From Leptodontidium sp. MPI-SDFR-AT-0119 (lineage: Eukaryota; Ascomycota; Leotiomycetes; Helotiales; Leptodontidiaceae), in NCBI GenBank assembly GCA_020726505.1, contig JAHLEZ010000046.1, positions 207,336 to 271,335 of the forward strand: DNA of 64,000 nucleotides. Reading direction: 5' to 3'. A program made the position numbers and the translations under genes. This document shows positions 14,301-25,465 of this stretch, piece by piece. How positions within the stretch are numbered: position 1 is the first letter of the stretch; each line of letters opens with the position of its first letter. The notes under the pieces are model-generated. The model ran no database searches and was not told the DNA's origin. It worked only from the letters and a program-made list of their open reading frames with translations.

Positions 14301-17300
14301 TTGATATAAATGGTTTCGTTGCACCGTCGATGGCCAAGGGAGGCGGCTTTGGTCCATCTGGAAGATAGAAAATGTACTTATCAACTGTCTCGGTTGGGGT
14401 ATTGGGGCTCATGTAACCCTGCCACATGTCCGCACTGGAGCCGACTGTTTGGAGAAGAAATTGAATAGCTGATTGCCCCGAGTCATCTAGAACCACGATG
14501 TTCTCCAGCATCGTCTTTGCAAGAGTGTGATCTTGAAAACCGGCCTCTGAAGCCACGGTAGTGATGACAAAGCTGTGGGCCAACGTCTCCTGCAAGAAAG
14601 GGATGAAGAATTTCAGGAAGTACAGCGCTTTCCTCCCTGTGGTGGGCTCTGGTTGCGGGATTTCTGGCGCTGGGGCCGGGTTGGTTGCGGGCGCGGTGCC
14701 GTTTGGGGCTTTCTTCACTTCTGAAGAAGGAGCAATATCGCCAGCAAGAAGGTTCCGGTTGGAAACATCGCTTTCGTCAGGGAAAATGCCAGCCAAGTTG
14801 TCATAGAAGAAATTGTTTGATTGGGCACAAACGCTGGGTTGACAGTTAGTCAAATCTTCTTTCACGTCTCCTCGATCGACTCATTTTTGAACATACCTGT
14901 CGACTGCTTTCGTCCACGCAATCGTGATAGCACTTTGAGAATCTGCAGGAATACCGTTGGCAGCCTTAGCGTTGTGAGGTTTCATCTTTTCAAGGGCAAT
15001 GTCTTTTGTCTGAGCCACGACTGCTTTGAGACTGTCAATCTCAGCTTCGGTCAGTATTCCCGTGACTTGTAACTTTGGGGGATTCGTCGAAGCTTTCTTG
15101 TCGGAGTTTGATGCAGCTGGAACTGTATAGGCTATCTTCTTTCCTGGAACCGATTTCGCAACCATATCTGGAAAGTTCTCATCCAAAACGATAGGTGCTG
15201 TCGAGGTGGTGTAAACAGTGGTGCCATGGATCAACCCAAGTACGCCAGCTGCAATTTGACTGGAAAAGATAAGCCCGACCGTGTTTGCGATGAGGTCATC
15301 TGTAGCTTCAGACTCTTTGTCGATAAACGGGTGCGAGTTTTGTATATCGGTAATGCCATCATGGAGCTCCTTCGAGACTCGGAGAGAGTCCAGCTTCGTG
15401 GGTGCCAACGGATCTGTTGGTGAAGGCACTGAGTCGAGGATATATCGCAATTCTTCCCAGGGAAACGGTATCGACTTCATCTTCTCCCAGGTCTGGAGAA
15501 CAGTCAAGCAAGCTACGGGACTTGCAAATGGGTTGCCAATCCCATTGATAATCTGTGTTAGATCCGAGATTTTGACCCCCAGCACACTGGCCATGAGGGA
15601 GCATCGGTAAATTGCTGATAAATTGTCCATATTGAGAATGTCATCCACTCTAGTAGCAATCTTGGAGATGTCATGAAGAACAGTACCCACACCGTTCGCC
15701 ACATTAGAGATTTCACCTGTTGATGGTAGGAGAAACTCAATATCATCCATGCTTAAGCTCAATGCAGCCATGATCATAACGCGATGACCACGGATTGTTT
15801 GCGGCTTTCCAGTAAAATAATCGCCATTCGGATCTGGACCGAAGGCAGCATCAGTGTTGCGGAGATTTCGAGTGAAAAAGAGTCGGTAGTAGAGAGAGCT
15901 CTTCCCACGGCTCGACATTGCAGTCCAAAAGATCAGCAATTGTTCTACTGTAAGAGAAGTCATGGGCAAGATTTGTTTAACGGCAGCAAGCTGCTCTATC
16001 ACAGACACTGTGATATCCGCTAGGGCAAGGTTTGGTCCAGGGCTAAAGGATCCGTCGTCTTCGTCGCCACCACCACCACCACCATTACCGCTGCTAGGAG
16101 AATCTACGAAATCATCAAAAGTTATCAGGTCACTGAAAGTTTCCGTATTGAGATCTCCATTGGGAACAGGTTGGCTCGATCTCTGCGACGCCTGATCCTT
16201 CTTCACTGAGAGGCCAGTGAGGGCTCGGTCAGTTTCTGTGATGGTCCAACCTAGCTTCCGCCAAATACGAATGAATCGGTGTAGTCGATCCCATTCGATG
16301 ATAGACAACGGTGACCCATCAAGATGAGACAGAGTCACATTTTCAATGCTTCCACTGCCCCCTCGACCTTCGTTGATTATCCATTCAACAATGGCAGGTG
16401 GTTGGGAACGCTTTTTGAGGAAGCCATCCGCGATCATCCACGGGACAGGATGAGAAGTTGGCGGAGGCATTGAAGGGATCAAACTGAAATTGAGAGCAGG
16501 AAATTTTGCGTTGAGGGTGATTTGATCAACTGGGTTTCCATAAAGCACCTTGCCACTAATAATTACTCGAGCAATAGTATTTCCAGACGCATCTTTCACG
16601 TCCCCTTGTGGACTTAGAACACCTACTGGTGCAGAATTGTACTCCACACCAGCACTGTCGAGGATTCGACCACCGTTCTTAGGGTCAAGAATGCCGAAGA
16701 CTGGTCCACTATTCATGGGTTGTAGATTGCTTGCTGAAGGGCCAGTGTTCACAACCATCACAAGCCCTGACACCTCGAGAGTAGGACCCTCCCCGCTCTC
16801 GAGCACTGTAATCTGGCCCATTCGTTCGAAGTTGTTTATCACCCAGTTTTTGAGGTCCTGGTCCTTGATTCGGCCACTTCTCTGGGTTCCTGTCGTACTT
16901 GCGGATCCATTCTCATTGGTGGCGCCGAGGCTCTGAATCGAGGCCCCCAAGCTGAGTAGATGCTGGGAACGGATAAGGAAGTCTGCCAGGCGACCATATC
17001 GTGAGGGGCCGGTGGATCCTGGATCAACCAAGGTTTGCAAAAATCGGTAGCTGAATCTCAATTGGTCGAAAATTGTCTTCGATTTACCAGTGGGAAGTTT
17101 GGGGTTGGCAAAGTTTGTTTGTACAATGTCAACGAGATCAGTATAGGCAATTCCAGCGCGCTGCAGAAGCTGAGCCTTGACAAACTGAAGTCCGCTCCGA
17201 TCGGTTGCAAAGAGAGACTTTTGATCTCGGTAGCCCCAGCACTCCCAAGGTGACCGCAGCCCGACTCGTCGCTCGTATTCCTCGTCGCTGAGCTGAATGC

Positions 17301-19014
17301 CCTCAGTGACCTCGAAAAAATTCAGAGGCCAGAAAACTTTCTTCGTGAGAATCAGGAACTCTTCCTGAACCAGTCCAATGACCTCACAGTTAACCTGGTT
17401 GTCCAGCGCTTGTCGTTGGTAGTTATTTATCTGCTCTAGCAACGAGGTGGTGCTGTCTATTCTGGTAGCTTGTGCTTTCGCGGCGTCTAAGACATTGTCT
17501 GCGGGTTTTGGAGGATGTGGTCTGAATGCATCGAGAAGATCTTTCCGATTGACCTTCAAGAAGTCAAGAAAAACTCGCTGTGTGTCGAGTGGGTGATGAT
17601 AAGGTAATGATGTAGGATAGACAGCCGATGCAAGCTCGCGATAGGCATTTTCGTTCACATTCTGTGGTTGTGAGAGAAGCTCCTGTGTATCTTCAGATCC
17701 CACATTGAAAGCGTCCAAAGTGACCTGCTTGGGAACATTCGCATCGCCTCTGAATTCCGGAAGATTCACGATGAATGACTCCATAACTTCGTTCGCTAGA
17801 TCAATGTACGGTAGCACAGTATCTGTATTTTCGGGCGTGAGCTCCAAGTCTCCAAGGTCGGGGCGTCGTCGAAAAAGGAACTCAAGGGGTGTGTTCTTGA
17901 TAGAGTCGGGCTCTCCCTTAACACTGGCGTGTGAATTCAACGTTTGGGGATCCAGGTTGTTGTTTCGCAAATACATCAAAAGCTCGACGAAGTACGATGC
18001 AGGGCTGTATACTGTTGACGAAGGATTTGATATTGATTGATCCATACTCCCAAACAAGTTTTCGAGGCTGAGGTTGGTTCCTGAATTGTCCAGAAAACTT
18101 TGGACTTGAAATCTCCTGGTTGAGGGCATTTCCTCTCCGTCAAGCACGGAAAGACCGCTGCCTTTCACGAGTTGCAAAAGATCGACGAGGAGGTTCTCAT
18201 TTCGAAGCTTGATACTGACGGCATTTGCGATGACAAGCGTAGCCTCCTTCTCCGTAATGGACCCCTTCATGGCAGCCATGAAGTTCCCGGGGGGTGTATT
18301 CAAGACATCTTGGCTGCTCGAGATATTTTTAGAGGCAAGGGTTTTCATGGCATCTGCCGAAGGTGCCAATGACTGTATTCTGGCAAGCCGGGTCACTTCA
18401 CGTGTGACAATAGCGATATGCTCCGGAGGAATTCCTTCAGTAAGCTTCGGTTCTGTCGCTATCAAGGCCATGGGAAATTTATCAGCCATATCTTTACTAT
18501 CCATTCGGGACAGCACGGTTTGAACTCCATCCTTCACCACCTGACTCTGGACCACCAAAGGAGTCTTCCCAGCATCGACCTGGCCCTGAATGACCCCAGT
18601 GGGCTCATGATTGAAAATCTTGCTTCGAATGGCAGAAGCGGTGTTTTTGAGACCATCCTCAAGAACGCTGGCGATCTTGGCCGTGTCCCAATGAATCGCG
18701 AGCTCGTTTGTTGTCTTAACGTTCGGGTCAGCATTGACGGATTTAACGAGCTGAGCCGACATATTGCTGATTTTGGCGACGAAGCCCGCCAGATGGAGCT
18801 TGTTGAAAACATCTTGCAGCGCGGTCTTGCTGTCGAAGAGTTTCTTGACAGCGCCGAGAAACACGTCCCAAACTGTTTGTCCAGGGTGGGCAGCTTGCCA
18901 ATCTGTCATTGCCTTTTTGATCACATCTCTTACTACACCCTCCACGAATGGCTCGACCTCCTTCAATATCGGTGCCAAAAAGGCGAGGGCGCCTTCAATC
19001 GCGATCGCCGCCAT
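8389..19014 (-). CDS. TcA-like Tc toxin subunit, four exons, 3483 aa
   Basis: Exons are 19014-14897, 14833-11542, 11484-11162 and 11107-8389; together 10452 nt, an exact multiple of three. TcA proteins are the pentameric receptor-binding and pore-forming injectors of bacterial Tc toxins. Residues ~335-405 hold the VRP1/TcA N-terminal signature (YSPASYFVELL, then FRRRPDLGDLELTPENT). Residues ~1960-2060 hold the TcA block QLYIQRCM...YRVWEANRKIYLYPENW, as VQLYIQRC and RVWEANRKIYLYPENW here. Exon 3 and the exon 3/4 join give NWELGLHAPM and FNPHVVARNRPQAYM. Residues ~3000-3110 are a coiled region with NAELYSWM. The TcB-contacting C-terminus has DFPGHYLRRLKGV (~3180) and LPFEGAGAISDW (~3260). I chose the ATG at 19014 (good -3/+4 context); an in-frame upstream ATG at 19176 would add 54 unconvincing residues. 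Bacterial TcA is usually ~2500 aa, so this is long. No signal peptide was seen. Undamaged by RIP. Confidence 0.9.
11108..11161 (-). other. Intron 3 of the TcA-like gene
   Basis: 54 bp. Donor GTAAGT, branch-like CTGATTAAG, acceptor AGACAG, phase 2 (GA|T, aspartate). Splicing produces NPDPAITAWRKSPFNPHVVA, which matches the TcA family through the join. This is strong evidence that the intron is real. Confidence 0.92.
11485..11541 (-). other. Intron 2 of the TcA-like gene
   Basis: 57 bp. Donor GTAAGT, acceptor TTTGCAG, phase 0. It joins LGGIE to TNSTKDF. Without splicing, the frame closes 15 codons into the intron. Confidence 0.9.
14834..14896 (-). other. Intron 1 of the TcA-like gene
   Basis: 63 bp. 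Donor GTATGT, branch-like TGACTAAC close to the acceptor, acceptor ACCCAG. It splits a serine codon (phase 2) and joins VD to SVCAQSNN, restoring one reading frame across two otherwise separate open frames. Confidence 0.9.
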
Positions 19015-19931
19015 GGCAGCCCCAAGATGGTTGGGGGGTTGGGAAACGTCAAAGGCGTGTTCACATATCTCGGTCTCAGAAACTGGAGTTGCGAGGCTAG
19101 TATGTAGGTCGTGTCTGATCAATCTGGAATGAAGGAGAGGGGAATATGGGAGCAAGTGTAATCCTGTCCCCTCCAAAATCTCATCGAGAGCAGACGTGGT
19201 GATGCGGGAAAGTGGCCGAACTGTGCGTCACTGGGGAGCAGAGCACCCAAGACACACAAATTGAGATTGAAGGCTCCATTGTGACCGAAGCTAAGATATA
19301 TGCGTACGGAGTAGTGGAAATGTGAACGATGCGGGTTTCGTGCATGGGGTGAATCGACTGGTTGGTTGAGGTAAGGAAAGCTGATGGAAAGGAGACGAGC
19401 TGAAAACCAAAATAGCGCCGCTCTAGAAGAGGCGCCCACCACCTGGAGCGTGCGGGAGCTTCAAGCCGCCTTGCTTCCCGCGCCCACCCAAATTCCATTG
19501 CCGCAAAAGAGCAGCAACAACACCAACAACAAAATCAGCTGCGATTTATCAAACGCAGTTCGATGACAATCTGCGTGGTCCAACTTCCAGGTGCTGAATT
19601 TCCAGGTAATGCAGTACAGTACATATCCACTCCCTACAAATGAAGTTCTCCCTAATATGGGTTGTCGCCAGGAGAGCAGGACTGAACTCTCGAGGGGCAA
19701 TTGGCAGCTCCCAACCTCCCTGACCGCGAAGATGTCACCCAAGGGCACACGGCTCTTCCCGAAGGAGGATGACGTTGGTCTCTTCTAACAGACTTCAGTC
19801 GCCGCCTTTTCTGCAAGGTATTGATCTCGAACAATCCAGCTGCTTTCGAGCCGTTCTCATTGCGTTGGACAAGACCTCCTGAACTTCGATGTTACAATAA
19901 GCTCTCAATTCAATTGGATTGCGGGGTCTAG
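19015..19931. other. 5' flank of the TcA-like gene, no other gene seen
   Basis: Normal base composition, no RIP-like damage and no convincing reading frame. It should hold the promoter and 5' leader of the TcA-like gene. I see no single clear TATA box that I would call. A short unspliced upstream frame (19176-19015) is open but looks like leader sequence. Confidence 0.5.
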
Positions 19932-20207
19932 GGCGTTCAATATGGCTGCTAACGTGCACTTTCGGCATGTGACAATATGTTCGTCAGCAAAGGTCGCTGG
20001 TGCATAAAGGCCATATTGTCGTGGGGCGTTCCATATGGCTGCTGATTTGCACTTTCGGCATGTGACAATATGTTCGTCAGCAAAGGTCGCTGGTGCATAA
20101 AGGCCATATTCTCGAATTGGGGCGTTCAATATGGCTGCTGATTTGCACTTTCAGCATGTGACAATATGTTCGTCAGCAAAGGTCGCTGGTGCATAAAGGC
20201 CATATTG
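19932..20207. repeat. Three tandem ~95-bp repeats with inverted ends
   Basis: Units begin at 19932, 20025 and 20121 (spacing 93 and 96 bp) and are nearly identical. Each starts GGCGTTCAATATGGC (second copy CCATATGGC) and ends GCATAAAGGCCATATTG or a close variant. Every unit is therefore bounded by an inverted AATATGGC/GCCATATT pair and could fold into a hairpin with a loop of about 70 nt. They lie about 0.9 kb upstream of the TcA-like start codon, just before the A+T-rich block. Confidence 0.85.
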
Positions 20208-20399
20208 TTTAAAGCAGCCAGTGCCGTTCCGTGCCTGTATCATTGGCTGCTTCAAGCATGTCGAATTGGGGCTTTCCAAGCATCTTCAGACCCAGACTCC
20301 CCTTCCAATATGTCACCTCTTGGAAGTCATTCTCCAAAGATGGGTGATGTAGTATTGACTGTCCTTGAGAGGATTACGAAGTATCTCTTTTCCTAGATC

Positions 20400-21828
20400 T
20401 TGCGGGAGTAGAACAAAGGGAGACGTAATATACTATATGTTCTTTGTGAGTAATTCTGATGCCGAAGGTTATTTCACATGCACCGCCATTTGTTTGAAGA
20501 TGAAATAAAGATAATATTATTAATATTAAAGAAAGAGATTATTATTAATAAAAGAGAAAGAAGAAAACGATTGGATTTTATATAAATTAGAAGATATTAA
20601 TTAAATGAAATATAAATTATAAATAAGAGAAGTGAATCTATATGCAAATGAATTAATATTAAAGGTATTAAAGATACTTAAATGAAAACGAAATGAAATA
20701 AGAAAATATAAGAAAAATCCGATTTAAGATAAATATTATATTCTTTAAGACTTAATTTTATTAAAGAAAAATATAAACGAAGATAATAATAATATAACGG
20801 CACGGGCGATCACATACTATAATAGAGGCATATAGGAGTATATACGATAGACTAAAAGGATCGATTCTATAGGCCTACTATAAGGGAAATAAAGAAGATG
20901 AAGAAGAAGAGAGGAGAGCTAGCTAGAGAAGAGATAATGGCCAATATAGCTATGCCAAGACCCCTTAACTCAAGGGCAAGCCCTTAAGCCGAATATGCCC
21001 CGAAGGCCAGCCGAGCTGTTATAAATAGAAGATTAAGGTTTTATATATCTTTATTTAAGATTCTTATAAATAATGCTCTTATAATAATTAATATTAAGAA
21101 TAATAAAGAAGATTTATTTACTTTTATACATTAATATAACAATTATTATTTCTTTCATTTAAAGCTTTAAAATTAAAATATAATATTACGAAACAGTTTT
21201 AAGGTTCTTCGAAATAATAATTAAAAGATAATTATATTCAAGAGAAAAGAAATATATAATAAAGATAAATAATGCATTTAAATAATTAGATAATTAATAA
21301 GGTTTATAAATCTAATATTGTTATTAAATTCAATTTAACTTTAACGAGAGTATTTAAGATATACGAGATTCTTATATTAAATAAATATACGTAAATATTT
21401 TTATTCTTCTTTTTATATTTAAATGTTCAAATAGCAATTATATTATTAATTTACAATATTTTTTTTATTAACTTTATCTATAATTAAATAACTTTATTTA
21501 ATCTTATAATATTAAAAGCTTATATATAGGTCATAATATTATATGATTAATTTTTACTTATTATATTATTAACTCTTTTAATTAAAGCTTTATATATTAA
21601 CTCTATTCGTTTTAAACTTTATTAATGTAATTATTCGAGTTCTATTATTACTTAATATATAATTAACTCCACGTCATTTAATTTATCTTATTCGTAAAGC
21701 ATTCTTAGAAAATAGCAGGTAATATTGCAATTAATATTATTAAATTTAAATACGTTAAATAATATAATTAATTAAATATATTATTAATTATATAGAATTA
21801 AACTTTCTAACGAGGAATCTTCTAAAGT
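20400..21828. other. A+T-rich block left of the Gypsy nest
   Basis: Extremely A+T-rich with no coding potential. An island of higher G+C at about 20800-21020 includes purine-rich stretches and a GCCCTTAAGCCGAATATGCC segment; it may be an LTR or MITE remnant but has no partner here. The block stops abruptly at the Gypsy 5' LTR and seems to continue beyond its 3' LTR (41386-42360), so E1 may have inserted into older repeat DNA. Confidence 0.5.
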
Positions 21829-21833
21829 CTTAT

Positions 21834-22066
21834 TGTAACGACTGGGAGTGCTCAGAGCCTCATTTCCGGCATGCCGGCTAGCCGAGCATTACCGAGATTA
21901 GACGAGCTAATAGAGCTCCCCCTTTATATATAATGCTCTATTCTCTATACCTTCTTTACTACTTAGTTGTAGATTCTAAGAGACTCTTGTTATCTTTATA
22001 TACTCGCTATTAGTATATAAGGCTACAGTTACACGTAATTGCCGTTTTTCTAAAGCAAGCGTTACA
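21834..22066 (+). repeat. E1 5' LTR
   Basis: 233 bp, starts TGTAACGACTGG and ends GCGTTACA. Differences from the 3' LTR are largely G-to-A or C-to-T. It contains an undamaged patch around CATTTCCGGCATGCCGGCTA shared with the 3' copy. Confidence 0.9.
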
Positions 22067-22149
22067 TTATTTATAACTCTTTTCCAACTCGTCTAAGAAG
22101 ACAGTAAACATCCCCCGCCCCGAATTCCTTTGTAAGTAATTACTACGGA

Positions 22150-23398
22150 ACTAGCTCTCTACAGAGAAGGCCTATACTAAGCATCGTCTTAACAAATAGT
22201 ACCAAAGAAACCTACACTAACTACGAAGTCAACAAAGCCTTCGCCTCCCTCCTTTTCCTCTTCGGCTCAAAACCGAAGAAACAACCAACCCCTCTTCACC
22301 GGACCTCTACCTCCTGATCGTCGAGTGAAGCCGAAAGTTATCCCTCCTCCAGCAGATCAATCCCCCGCAGAAGACGCCGATATATCATCTGCCTCCTCCC
22401 CTGTACCGCCCATTAGCTCCCCCGATACCAATGCTCCCGATATCAACACTCCTGGAAATAATTCAGGCACTACAGGAATACATACAAGAGAAACAAACAT
22501 AGAAATGCGATTCCGCATACTAAAGGAACGACTTACTGAGAGCCAAGCTGAGGCAGATTGGCTAAGAGCAACTCTCCGGTTACGACTACTATACGGTAAG
22601 CGACCAGCACATAGATCCGCTAGTAAAACTATATCCTTCCAGTCTAAAGATTCTTCTCTCCACCCTACTATTAAGGAAACTCCTGCCCCCGAGTCCCCTA
22701 AAAACTAAAGCAAAGTACGGAGTGCTCTTACATCTAGTCCGGTAGAGAACCAGATAATAGAGATAATAATAATAAAGACGATTACCGACCTCATCGCACT
22801 TCGCACCGTTATATCCCCTATCGTTCCCGTCCCCCCTCTCGCTTTTCCACTATATCTGTGGCAACTCGCATCGAGAAGATCCCCAACTTTTAGGAGAAAC
22901 TTACCAATAGCCTAAGGTACAGTCCTAGACTTTAGGAAATCCAAGTCCGTAATGTTCTACATAAGTACGGCGCCTACTTTATTAACGACAGCTATATAAA
23001 GGATTAGATTCTTGCACAAACCGATAAAATAGCCCGCACGTTCTTAGAACTAGTATTTCTAGAACTAGAGTTTAATAAGGATAGCACCCCTATAGATGCT
23101 ATTAATCTAGTTAATCAGGTAGTCAAATTCTTAACTAACCCCTATAATAAACAGACTGCTTAAAACGAGTACCTTAAACTAACGATAAGACCAAGAGAAT
23201 CTTTCTAAGACTTTTACTACAAGTTCAAGACTTTAACACGTAAAGCAGGTATAAACAATAAGGTCTTACTTAAGATAGACCTAAAAGATAAGCTCGTTTT
23301 ACGCTTACGTAAAAAGCTCTTTATTAAGTACTACAACTTTAGAACTCTTAAAGAATATATTAAAGCAGTCTAAGTTAAAGATTAAGGACAAGATATAA
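22150..23398 (+). pseudogene. E1 gag, broken
   Basis: A proline/serine-rich N-terminal segment is open at 22325-22708. After several stops comes a retrotransposon-gag pattern at ~23100-23395 (LTNPYNKQTA, then RPRESF.DFYYKFKTLTRKA). That part is interrupted by the hAT derivative at 23407. It would encode the capsid protein. Confidence 0.6.
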
Positions 23399-23406
23399 AA
23401 CGTAAG

Positions 23407-24026
23407 CAGCGTGTCAAAAGATTATTCAAACTAGTTAACTAATATTCTATTCTAGTTAACTAGAATAGAATAGAATATGAATAACAGATATTTGACTTGA
23501 ATAGAATAGTTATTTTTAGTTAGTTAACTAATATTCAACTATTCAGCTCTATTTTTAGAAAGAATAAAAGATAAAAGACTTTTATTAAATAAAATTATAA
23601 TTAACTAATAACTAAGTAAATAACTAACTAAATAAATAACTAACTTTTTTCTTTAATATAAAACGGATTATCTTCTATATTTAAGCCTTTTATTACCGCT
23701 TTATATTCTTTTCCTTCGTCGTCTAATATTCCCCAACTTTTAAGGCAAATTATCTTCTCAAAAGTCTCTTTACTAAGCCTATTTCTTAGCTTAGTGCAGA
23801 AACCTTTCCAAATTGGGTAAAGCTGCCGTACCTCCCGAGCCTTAAATTAAGCGAGAGGCTCTGATTGGCTAGCTAACCCCTTACTCAGCAACTATTCGGC
23901 GTTATTTAACTAGAATAGAATAATAACCTAATATTAGTTAAGTAGAATAGAATAAGAGCTAATTTTGTTGAATAGAATAGAATAATCACGTGTTGTTCTA
24001 TTCTAGTTTATTCATTTGACACGCTG
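23407..24026 (-). mobile_element. hAT-superfamily deletion derivative (620 bp)
   Basis: Perfect 12-bp terminal inverted repeats CAGCGTGTCAAA at both ends and an 8-bp target duplication AACGTAAG (23399-23406 and 24027-24034), the hallmarks of hAT transposons. Subterminal regions are packed with TAGAATAGAA-type repeats. On the minus strand it keeps the last ~59 codons of a transposase. It is much less damaged than the gag sequence around it, so it arrived later than most of the mutation. Confidence 0.9.
23640..23816 (-). pseudogene. C-terminal remnant of a hAT transposase
   Basis: The minus-strand frame reads WKGFCTKLRNRLSKETFEKI followed by ICLKSWGILDD and ends at a TAG at 23640-23642. The pattern of RNRL...E.I.CLKSW matches the end of the hAT dimerisation region in fungal transposases. 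Everything N-terminal of it has been deleted, so the element can only move if a full-length relative supplies the enzyme. Confidence 0.7.
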
Positions 24027-24507
24027 AACGTAAGTTTTACGCTAACGCTATCGAATCTTCAACTAGAAAGTTAAGCTCCTCACGGAGTTATATTAAAGAT
24101 TCACCCCGAGAGAGAAATACCCTTATATATACGTTAACGCCTACGTATCGTTCTTAGCCAAACACAAGAACGTAACATTTAAGGATAATGCTTACTTCCG
24201 CTCCTAGTAGAATTTAGTAAAATTCAACTTAGTCCCTAGGTCCTTAAAATCCTGTACGAGCCGACACACCTCGTGCTCAAACTCTAGCGAATGCCCCCCG
24301 GCATTATTCCTCCTAACCCCCTAATCGTAGCCGCACCCCTCGTATTAACGAGATAAAAGTAGACTACGATAGTAGTTCCGAATTTAATAGTAATGCCGCA
24401 AATAATAATAATAATAAAAAACACGTTAATTTACACGCGAAAGAATATACCTCTTAAGCAAAAGACCAAGCCTAAGGAAAAACTCTTTCTTAAGTATAGT
24501 ACGAGAT

Positions 24508-24855
24508 ATGCGATATCTTGACCTTACGAAGCTTCTTAGTAAACAGCCACTTACTACTCGCATCACCCTCTCTAAGAATAGCCTTACGTATAAGCTGCCC
24601 GCTCTCCTCGATTCCGGAGCTAATAGTTATTATTTTATTAATTACACTCTTTTAAAATCTCTTTCTTTCTTTTTAAAACCTTTAATTCACTTATTGCCTT
24701 TAGTTATTCTTGTTAAAGGATTTAATAGTAAAGCTGGCCAAACCATTAGCCATTACACCACATTAAACTTAATAATTAATAAACGTTTGCAATTATTCAC
24801 TCCTTTTTTAATCACTTACTTAGGAAACCATAAAGTGATTATTAGGAGATTATAG
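24508..24855 (+). pseudogene. E1 aspartic protease domain
   Basis: An open stretch of 115 codons with the retroviral-type active-site motif ALLDSGANSYYFIN, followed by hydrophobic strands and a GNHKVIIRR segment where Gypsy proteases have an ILG-type motif. It belongs to E1 by position and orientation. The polyprotein around it is broken. Confidence 0.7.
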
Positions 24856-25092
24856 CTAAAGCATTACAAAGTGCTTTTAAATGCCGCTAAACGACGACTT
24901 ATTTAACCCTTAGACTACCCCTTAATAACTAGCTACAACAAATTAATTAAAATCCGAAACCTACGTTAGCATAAGATTTACTAACGTCACTAGCGCGACG
25001 CCGAGCGTAAAGACGCTAAGCTACGTGAATTTTAAAGCCGCTATAATTCCTAACTTTTTAAGTTAACTTCGATAATTAACTCACCACCTTTA

Positions 25093-25451
25093 TGTAACGT
25101 TCCTGGTTCTGACTAGTACGCGGCGTACAGGCTTATCGATTAGTATTAGCTAAGAAGTAAAGTCATAAGAGGTTCGGTTCTTAATAGGAATTGAGACGTT
25201 ATAAGTAATAGTTAAACTACTATCTAAATTTGAGGACGAAGCTTTATTACTTAGGAAATTACTTTGTTTATATAACACTTCGATTTATTAAAATTATCTG
25301 AATCATTCGAATCATTACCCTAATCCTTGTAATCTTAATGATTTATTACGTAACCCTTAGTCTTATAATTTTGTCCTTATCTTATCTTTTTTATATAACG
25401 GGGCTACTAAGCCTTAAGGCTAAAATACACGTGATCCTTTAAATCGTGATA
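25093..25451 (-). repeat. E2 3' LTR (minus orientation)
   Basis: About 359 bp. On the minus strand it starts TATCACG (undamaged copy TGTCGCG) right after a polypurine tract AAAAGGGGGATAG (25452-25465) and ends AACGTTACA. Its outer 5 bp, CTTTA at 25088-25092, matches TAAAG at 37321-37325 next to the other E2 LTR once the later inversion is allowed for. Confidence 0.85.
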
Positions 25452-25465
25452 CTATCCCCCTTTTG

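Noticed and set aside
19015..19176. 54-residue N-terminal extension of the TcA-like protein from the ATG at 19176
   Set aside because: In frame, but low in coding character. The ATG at 19014 has better context and begins a plausible helical N-terminus. Not excluded.
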